This document shows, in pieces, positions 59,360-64,000 of a DNA stretch of 64,000 nt. A program made the position numbers and the translations under genes. Source of the DNA: Nocardioides sp. Root240 (GTDB lineage Bacteria; Actinomycetota; Actinomycetes; Propionibacteriales; Nocardioidaceae); contig NZ_LMIT01000001.1 of the NCBI RefSeq assembly GCF_001428825.1, positions 287,226 through 351,225 of the forward strand, written 5' to 3'. Every line of letters starts with the position of its first letter. The stretch's first letter is position 1. The notes below the pieces were generated by a model. The model saw only the letters and a list, made by a program, of their open reading frames with translations. It did no database searches and had not been told where the DNA came from.

Positions 59360-61744
59360 TCAACGAACCGTGCTGGTGCTGACCACTCGTTTCACGACCG
59401 AGGCGTAGCCGGTCTTGCTGACCGCGACCTCCAGTGTGATCCGCTTGCCGCGCGCCCGCGACGGGAGCTTGAGGGAGGAGCGCGTGCCTGCCGAGCCGGC
59501 CACGTAGGAGCTACCGATCTTCCAGCGGTACCTGTACACCACCGGCGAGGGACCCCAGCTCGCAACGTAGGCCCGCAGCGTGTACCCGACCCGCAGCGTG
59601 CCGCTCATCCGCACGCTGCCGGAGATGAGGCTGCCGCGCGCGACGACGGCTGTCGGCGCGCTCGCCACGACGGTGGGCTCGAAACCGGACTTCGTGCCGG
59701 TCACCTTGAGCGTGATCTGCTTCCCCAGCACCGATGCGGGCAGCGAGTAGTACCGACTCGTGCCGCTCTGGAGAACGGTGGAACCGGCGTACCAGCTGTA
59801 GGTGTAGGTGAGACCCGTCGGCCAGCCTGACAACGAGGCAGTCAGCTTCGAGCCGACCTTCGCGGTGCCGATGATCGCAGCGGTACCTCCCGGGAGCACT
59901 CCGCCAGCGGGCGTCACGGCGGCCGAGGTCTGCGGCAGCTGGGGGTACCCGGTGATCACGCCGGAGACATCGACGGTGAGCCCCTTGCCCACGTCGGCCG
60001 CCTTGACGGTGTACTTGTCGTAGACGGCGCCCGAGATGACGACCCCGTCGCGCTTCCACTGGTAGCTGTAGGAGGCCGGGACGGGGTTCCAGGCGCCCGT
60101 CGCGACGCTCAGCTCCTCGTTCACGGCAGGCGTGCCGTCATGGACGATCGCCGGTTTCGGGGTCTGCTGCCACGCCTGGAGGTCGATCGGGCCGTAGAAG
60201 GCGCTCGGCCAGGTCTTCGAGTCGAAGTTGTCGCGCTTCGCCGTCGCCTTGACCATCATCATTTTTCCGGCCTGAGCCTCCCCGATCACGAAGGTCTGAC
60301 CGGTGGCACCGGAGATCGCGGCGCCGTCACCCGACTGGCCGGGGGTCTTGGCGTACCACTGCCAGTCCCACGTGTCCTGGCGCGGCACGGTGTCCCCGAC
60401 CTGCGCAGTCAGCGTGTCTCCGACCGAGGCGGTGCCGTCCTCGGGGCCGCTGATCACGGGAGCCACGCCTTCCAGGAAGGTGCCGTTCTGGATGGTCGTG
60501 GTGACGTACCAGTTCGGGGCGGCGTCGGTCGACGGGAACGTCTCGTAGCGACGGCCGTCGACGACACCGGTGACGAGCACGATGAGCACGCGCGCGCGAT
60601 CGCTCGGCGTCGGCACGTAGGTCTGTCGGTCGGCGTTCGGGAGCGCGGTCCAATGACGCATGTCGCCCGAGTAGCGGTACGACGTCGTCGTGCTGTACCA
60701 CCTGAAGCGGAGGCCGACAGGGGTGCCTGACGGCGAGCGCCAGCCGTTCTGTGCGCTGTCGTAGCGCTCGATCGCGGTGGTCGAGGGCACCGGGTCGTAG
60801 GTCAGGGTGTTCCCGACCCCGCGAGTGCCCCGAATGATGCCGCAGCAGGCGTTGCCCGGCTCCTGGTTGTCGGGCGCGATCGGCTCGACGCCGGACCCGT
60901 TCGCGCAACTGGCCCCCAGGCGCACATTGTCGACGAAGCCCACGGAGTCGAGGTCGCCGTTCAGCGCACCGGGCGCGTCCCGGACGGTGACCGTGATCAC
61001 CGCGTTGCTGGTGGCCAGGTCCAAGGGGATCCGCGCCGTGTCGAGGGACGTGAGGTTGTTGAGGCCGGTGACCGCAGGGAGGTGGGGCGTCTCGGCCGTG
61101 CCGGGTTCCGGGTCCTTGCGGCTGCCCGGCTGGTGCCAGTACTCGATCTGGTTGACGTGGTAGTACGTCGCCGCAGCGTCGACCGGCCAGTCCGGGCTCT
61201 TGACGGTGTCCGGGTCGTTCTGCGTGAAGTAGCCGTCGCCGGCGTTGACGGCGTACTCGACACCGTTCAGCTCGATGTTGAGCTCGTCGTCGGGGACGCC
61301 CGCGGTGTAGCCCGTCGGCTCCTCCGTACCCAAGGCGAAGTCGAGGAAGAGGCAGCCCGCTCCGGCGGTGCCCTGGGCGACGGTCAGGCTGATGCTCGAC
61401 GAGTCCGGTGCAGCGTCGTTGCCGAAGTCCGTCGACAGCTGCGCACTCGCCGACCCCTGGAAGGCTTGGCTGGCATTCCCGGACGACAGCATCAGGTAGC
61501 TGCTGCCCTTCGACGGGAAGTCGTTGAAGCCGACGATCGGATCGACCAACGTGTCGGCGATGGCACGACTCGCCGGGTCGCCGCTCATGCCGGACACGGT
61601 CACGCCGGACGGCAGGTCGAGTGCGGTCCCAGCTGCTGGCGACGTGACGTCGGCGACGGCCGGTGGGCTCCCCGGCCCGACGGCCAGCGTCGCACCCCCG
61701 ACCATGGTCGCGAGCGATGCCAGCAGAATGCGTCGAGTCGACAC
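59360..61744 (-). CDS. secreted protein with choice-of-anchor and Ig-like repeats
   Basis: A 794-residue secreted protein. After a signal peptide (about 1-31, ending AVA), residues 32-290 resemble a choice-of-anchor L domain (SSYLMLSSGNASQAF, DFALGTEEPTGY, DELNIELNG). The rest is a chain of Ig-like modules, recognised by repeated W...Y-x-Y-x-W strands (DWQWYAKT near 467, YSYQWKRDG near 560, YTYSWYAGS near 650, YRYRWKIGS near 740). No LPXTG or transmembrane end is seen, so wall attachment is unclear. GTG 61744 follows GGGAGGG. A Tad-type dyad lies 125 bases upstream. Confidence 0.83.
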   Translation of the reverse strand: MSTRRILLASLATMVGGATLAVGPGSPPAVADVTSPAAGTALDLPSGVTVSGMSGDPASRAIADTLVDPIVGFNDFPSKGSSYLMLSSGNASQAFQGSASAQLSTDFGNDAAPDSSSISLTVAQGTAGAGCLFLDFALGTEEPTGYTAGVPDDELNIELNGVEYAVNAGDGYFTQNDPDTVKSPDWPVDAAATYYHVNQIEYWHQPGSRKDPEPGTAETPHLPAVTGLNNLTSLDTARIPLDLATSNAVITVTVRDAPGALNGDLDSVGFVDNVRLGASCANGSGVEPIAPDNQEPGNACCGIIRGTRGVGNTLTYDPVPSTTAIERYDSAQNGWRSPSGTPVGLRFRWYSTTTSYRYSGDMRHWTALPNADRQTYVPTPSDRARVLIVLVTGVVDGRRYETFPSTDAAPNWYVTTTIQNGTFLEGVAPVISGPEDGTASVGDTLTAQVGDTVPRQDTWDWQWYAKTPGQSGDGAAISGATGQTFVIGEAQAGKMMMVKATAKRDNFDSKTWPSAFYGPIDLQAWQQTPKPAIVHDGTPAVNEELSVATGAWNPVPASYSYQWKRDGVVISGAVYDKYTVKAADVGKGLTVDVSGVITGYPQLPQTSAAVTPAGGVLPGGTAAIIGTAKVGSKLTASLSGWPTGLTYTYSWYAGSTVLQSGTSRYYSLPASVLGKQITLKVTGTKSGFEPTVVASAPTAVVARGSLISGSVRMSGTLRVGYTLRAYVASWGPSPVVYRYRWKIGSSYVAGSAGTRSSLKLPSRARGKRITLEVAVSKTGYASVVKRVVSTSTVR

Positions 61745-61819
61745 AGTTCCCTCCCAAGAACGCGAAAAGCCGGTTCAGGGAAACCCCGCCCCACGACAGG
61801 TCCGACCGGCAGCACCAGC

Positions 61820-61825
61820 ACGCTA
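61820..61825 (-). promoter_or_regulatory. putative -10 box (Ig-repeat gene)
   Basis: TAGCGT on the minus strand would give a leader of about 70 bases; the dyad at 61870-61885 would then lie around -65. Confidence 0.35.
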
Positions 61826-61869
61826 ACCGACCCGCTGCGCGCCGGGGACCGACGTCGGGACATTGCCCG

Positions 61870-61885
61870 TAGTCCTTTCGGACCA
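61870..61885. promoter_or_regulatory. Tad-type dyad 3
   Basis: TAGTCC-TTTC-GGACCA between the divergent Ig-repeat and 61943 genes. It shares TAGTCC....CGG-CCATG with the cpaB copy (43741). It could serve either gene. Confidence 0.55.
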
Positions 61886-61930
61886 TGACATCGAGACCGG
61901 ATCCCGTACTCCCAGGCCCCGCCCGCTGGC

Positions 61931-61936
61931 TACGGT
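61931..61936 (+). promoter_or_regulatory. leaderless-type -10 box (61943 gene)
   Basis: TACGGT six bases before GTG 61943. Confidence 0.5.
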
Positions 61937-61942
61937 GACCGT

Positions 61943-62287
61943 GTGCTCACCTCCGGTCTGGTCTCGTCGTGGCGCGACCGCCTGGTGGCCGGGATCGTCG
62001 TCGCGCTCTTCCTGGTGCCGGCGGTGATCCTGCTCGCCGGGCCGAAGCCGAGCCGGTTCGGCTTCCAGATGTACTCCGGCTACGGCATGGTGAGCGCGTC
62101 CTGGGAGGACAGGTCCGGAGGACGCCACGAGGTCGAGCTGACCGACCACGTCGCCAACGACCGGGCCGAGGTCGACTGGACCGAGACGCTCCCCGAGCAG
62201 CTCTGCCCACGCTTCCCCGACGCGGTCGAGGTCCAGGTACGACGGACCCAGCCCGGCACCGACCAGGTCAGGACCGTCTCGTGCTGA
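61943..62287 (+). CDS. hypothetical membrane-anchored protein
   Basis: A 114-residue protein with one N-terminal transmembrane helix (about residues 13-34) and a soluble, probably exterior, region of 80 residues (FGFQMYSGYGMVSASWED, then a Cys near 88 and a terminal Cys). It overlaps the HTTM gene by seven bases and is likely its partner; related pairs occur in other actinobacteria. Function unknown. Confidence 0.7.
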   Translation: MLTSGLVSSWRDRLVAGIVVALFLVPAVILLAGPKPSRFGFQMYSGYGMVSASWEDRSGGRHEVELTDHVANDRAEVDWTETLPEQLCPRFPDAVEVQVRRTQPGTDQVRTVSC

Positions 62288-63090
62288 CCTCGCTGCGTGT
62301 CGCGCCGCGCCCGGTCGCACTCGGCCGCGTCCTGTTCGCGATCGGCGCGCTGCTGACGTGCTACGAGGGCGGCGGCTTCCTCAACCACCTGCAGAAGGAC
62401 CGGATCACCACGCCGGTCAGCGACTGGTTGCCGCAGGCCGCGGACGTGTCGCTGGCCGCCTGGTTCCTGACCATGGCGGTCGCCTGCGTCCTGCTGGCGC
62501 TGGGCATCCTCGCGCCGTTGAGCGCGCTCACCATCGCGGCCGGCAACGTGCTGCTGATGGCGACCGACCAGCAGCTCTACAGCAACCACCGCTTCTTCCT
62601 GGTGGTCCTGTGCCTCTGGTTCGCGATTGCACGAGCGGACCGGGCGTGGGCCGTCCGGGCGAAGGTACGGCGAGACGCCGGGGACGGCCTCGTCCCGTGG
62701 TGGCCGCAGCTGCTCCTCGTCGCGACGCTCTCCGCCTGCTACCTGTTCGCCGGCCTCAGCAAGGCCAACCCGGAGTTCCTCTCGGGCGACCTCATCGCTT
62801 CGCTGTCGCCCGACTGGGTGCCGGCGCAGGCGACCGCCTGGCTCACCGTGCCCACCGAGATCGCGATCGGGCTGGGCCTCTGGTGGCGGCGGACCCGGCG
62901 CCCCGCGCTGCTGCTGGGAGTGCTGCTGCACGTGTCGATCGTCGCGCTGCTGGGCGCGCCGCTGGTGTTCAGCGCGTTCGCCCTCCTGTGCTTCGCGAGC
63001 TACCCGCTGGTGTGGACCTGGCCGACCTTCCCGGCAGGGCCGGAGGATCAGGCCGAGGCGGCCGCGATCCAGCGGTCCAACGTGGCCTGA
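62281..63090 (+). CDS. HTTM-domain membrane protein
   Basis: A 269-residue protein with about seven transmembrane helices, resembling the HTTM family (related to the membrane part of vitamin K-dependent gamma-carboxylase): [57 protein letters not shown], and a late [15 protein letters not shown]. The carboxylase active-site part is absent. GTG 62281 overlaps the gene before; its last 43 bases overlap the convergent trpD. Confidence 0.78.
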   Translation: MLTSLRVAPRPVALGRVLFAIGALLTCYEGGGFLNHLQKDRITTPVSDWLPQAADVSLAAWFLTMAVACVLLALGILAPLSALTIAAGNVLLMATDQQLYSNHRFFLVVLCLWFAIARADRAWAVRAKVRRDAGDGLVPWWPQLLLVATLSACYLFAGLSKANPEFLSGDLIASLSPDWVPAQATAWLTVPTEIAIGLGLWWRRTRRPALLLGVLLHVSIVALLGAPLVFSAFALLCFASYPLVWTWPTFPAGPEDQAEAAAIQRSNVA

Positions 63091-64000
63091 GCCGCGCCGG
63101 AGTCGATCGCCTCGGTCGCACGGGCCAGGCCGGCGGCCAGCGCCTCGTCGACCGGCTGGCCGGGGGCGTCGTAGACGGCCAGGGCGGCGCCGGCGTTGAG
63201 GAGCACCGCGTCGCGGACCGGTCCGCGCTCACCCTCCAGCAGGCGTCGTACGACGCCGGCGTTGTGGGTCGCGTCGCCGCCCCGCAGGTCCTCGGCGGTC
63301 GCCGGGGCGAGCCCGAGCGCGGCGGGGTCGACCTTCGCGGTCGTGACCTCGCCCTCGTGGACGACCCACAGCGAGGAGGTCGTGGTCGTGGTCAGCTCGT
63401 CGAGGCCGTCGTCGCCGCGAAACACCCACGCGTCCACACCCCGGGCGGCGAAGACGCCGGCCATGACGGGCGCGAGCCGCGGGTCGGCGCAGCCGATGGC
63501 CTGGGCCGCCGGCTTGGTCGGGTTGGCCAGCGGGCCGAGCGCGTTGAACGCGGTCCCGATCCCCAGCTCCCGGCGCGGTACGGCGGCGTGACGCATCGCC
63601 GGGTGGAAGGCTGCCGCGAAGCAGAAGGTGATCCCCGCCTCGGTGGCGAGCTCGGCGACCCGCGCGGGCGGCAGGTCGAGCCGGACACCCAGGGCCTCGA
63701 GCACGTCGGCGGTGCCGGCCTGCGAGGAGGCGGAGCGGTTGCCGTGCTTGACGACGCGCGCGCCCGCGCCCGCGGCGACGATCGCCGACATCGTGGAGAT
63801 GTTGACGGAGAACGAGCGGTCACCGCCCGTGCCGACGACGTCGAGCAGGCGCCCGGGCACCGAGATCGGCGTCATCACGTCGTACATGGCGTCCACGAGG
63901 CCGGTGAGCTCCTCGATGCTCTCGCCCTTGGCGCGCAGCGCGACGACGAACCCGGCGATCTGGGCGGGCGTGGCCTCGCCCGCGAGGATCTCACCCATCG
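63048..64000 (-). CDS. trpD: anthranilate phosphoribosyltransferase (N-terminus cut)
   Basis: At least 316 residues of TrpD, which joins anthranilate and PRPP in tryptophan synthesis. The PRPP motif [52 protein letters not shown] is complete, as are [12 protein letters not shown] and the DELTTTTTS region. The reading frame continues past the right edge, so some 20-30 N-terminal residues are missing; the Met near 63998 is internal by family length. It lies beside the Rv2191-like gene, as in Mycobacterium (Rv2192c). Confidence 0.95.
   Translation of the reverse strand, partial: MGEILAGEATPAQIAGFVVALRAKGESIEELTGLVDAMYDVMTPISVPGRLLDVVGTGGDRSFSVNISTMSAIVAAGAGARVVKHGNRSASSQAGTADVLEALGVRLDLPPARVAELATEAGITFCFAAAFHPAMRHAAVPRRELGIGTAFNALGPLANPTKPAAQAIGCADPRLAPVMAGVFAARGVDAWVFRGDDGLDELTTTTTSSLWVVHEGEVTTAKVDPAALGLAPATAEDLRGGDATHNAGVVRRLLEGERGPVRDAVLLNAGAALAVYDAPGQPVDEALAAGLARATEAIDSGAAQATLDRWIAAASA

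Overview
This is a chromosomal window from a very GC-rich actinobacterium. The best guess is a Nocardioides-like member of the Nocardioidaceae: GTG starts are common, many genes carry a TAnnnT -10 box only 6-7 bases before the start codon (leaderless mRNA), there is a PASTA-domain Ser/Thr kinase, and the gene order is that of the Actinobacteria. No rRNA, tRNA, CRISPR array, insertion sequence or prophage was seen.

The backbone is a conserved actinobacterial block that lies between the mraZ/dcw region and trpD in Mycobacterium and Streptomyces. Recognisable markers in order are a DUF3040 protein, dinB, metF, a polyprenyl synthetase, an Rv2175c-like protein, a PknL-like PASTA kinase, class II DAHP synthase (aroG), a PlsC-type acyltransferase, an ArsA-like ATPase, an SRPBCC protein, a FadD15-like acyl-CoA ligase, NlpC/P60, an Rv2191-like nuclease and trpD (cut by the right edge). 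Accessory modules sit between these markers.

1-6.7 kb: DUF3040, dinB, a methyltransferase and a HEPN-family gene preceded by a textbook actinobacterial LexA (SOS) box; then a membrane protein, a YbaK-type deacylase, a CrtI-like FAD enzyme and metF. 6.7-16.4 kb: polyprenyl synthetase, a methyltransferase, a barstar plus secreted guanyl-RNase pair, the Rv2175c homologue, the PASTA kinase, an EamA exporter, an SRPBCC protein, a zinc-ribbon membrane protein and aroG. 16.4-20.4 kb: an APC permease, a nucleotidyltransferase-like protein, an EEP-family hydrolase and a phosphofructokinase whose active-site residues predict pyrophosphate use.

20.4-27.5 kb is a complete cellobiose-type system: an MsiK-like ATPase divergent from a solute-binding protein, two permeases, a GH1 beta-glucosidase and a LacI/CebR-type repressor, with two CebR-like operators in the shared promoter region. 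Released glucose could be phosphorylated by the ROK kinases at 37.9-39.7 kb. 27.5-33.4 kb holds DUF1028, mycothiol-isomerase-like and DinB-like proteins, a coiled-coil protein, a TetR regulator with its target oxygenase-like gene, and a secreted phospholipase-D-like protein. 33.4-36.4 kb is a MacS/MacR-like two-component system with a flavin-reductase-like gene between kinase and regulator, then an acyltransferase. A 90-bp near-palindrome lies at 37.74-37.83 kb.

43.7-53.1 kb is a Tad/Flp pilus locus: cpaB, tadZ, tadA, a VWA-tadB fusion, tadC, a histidine kinase, a LuxR-type regulator and two Flp pilins. It lacks a prepilin peptidase and TadE/F. A 16-bp dyad, TAGTCC-N4-GGACTA-like, precedes the cpaB operon, the flp operon and a 794-residue secreted Ig-repeat protein at 59.4-61.7 kb; it may define one surface-adhesion regulon under the locus's own regulator. 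53-57 kb is a minus-strand operon of NlpC/P60, a gluzincin lipoprotein and an M48 protease behind a c-di-AMP (ydaO-yuaA) riboswitch. The right end carries a DEDDh-exonuclease/GIY-YIG fusion, a RAM-domain protein, the Ig-repeat protein, an HTTM-type membrane protein and trpD.
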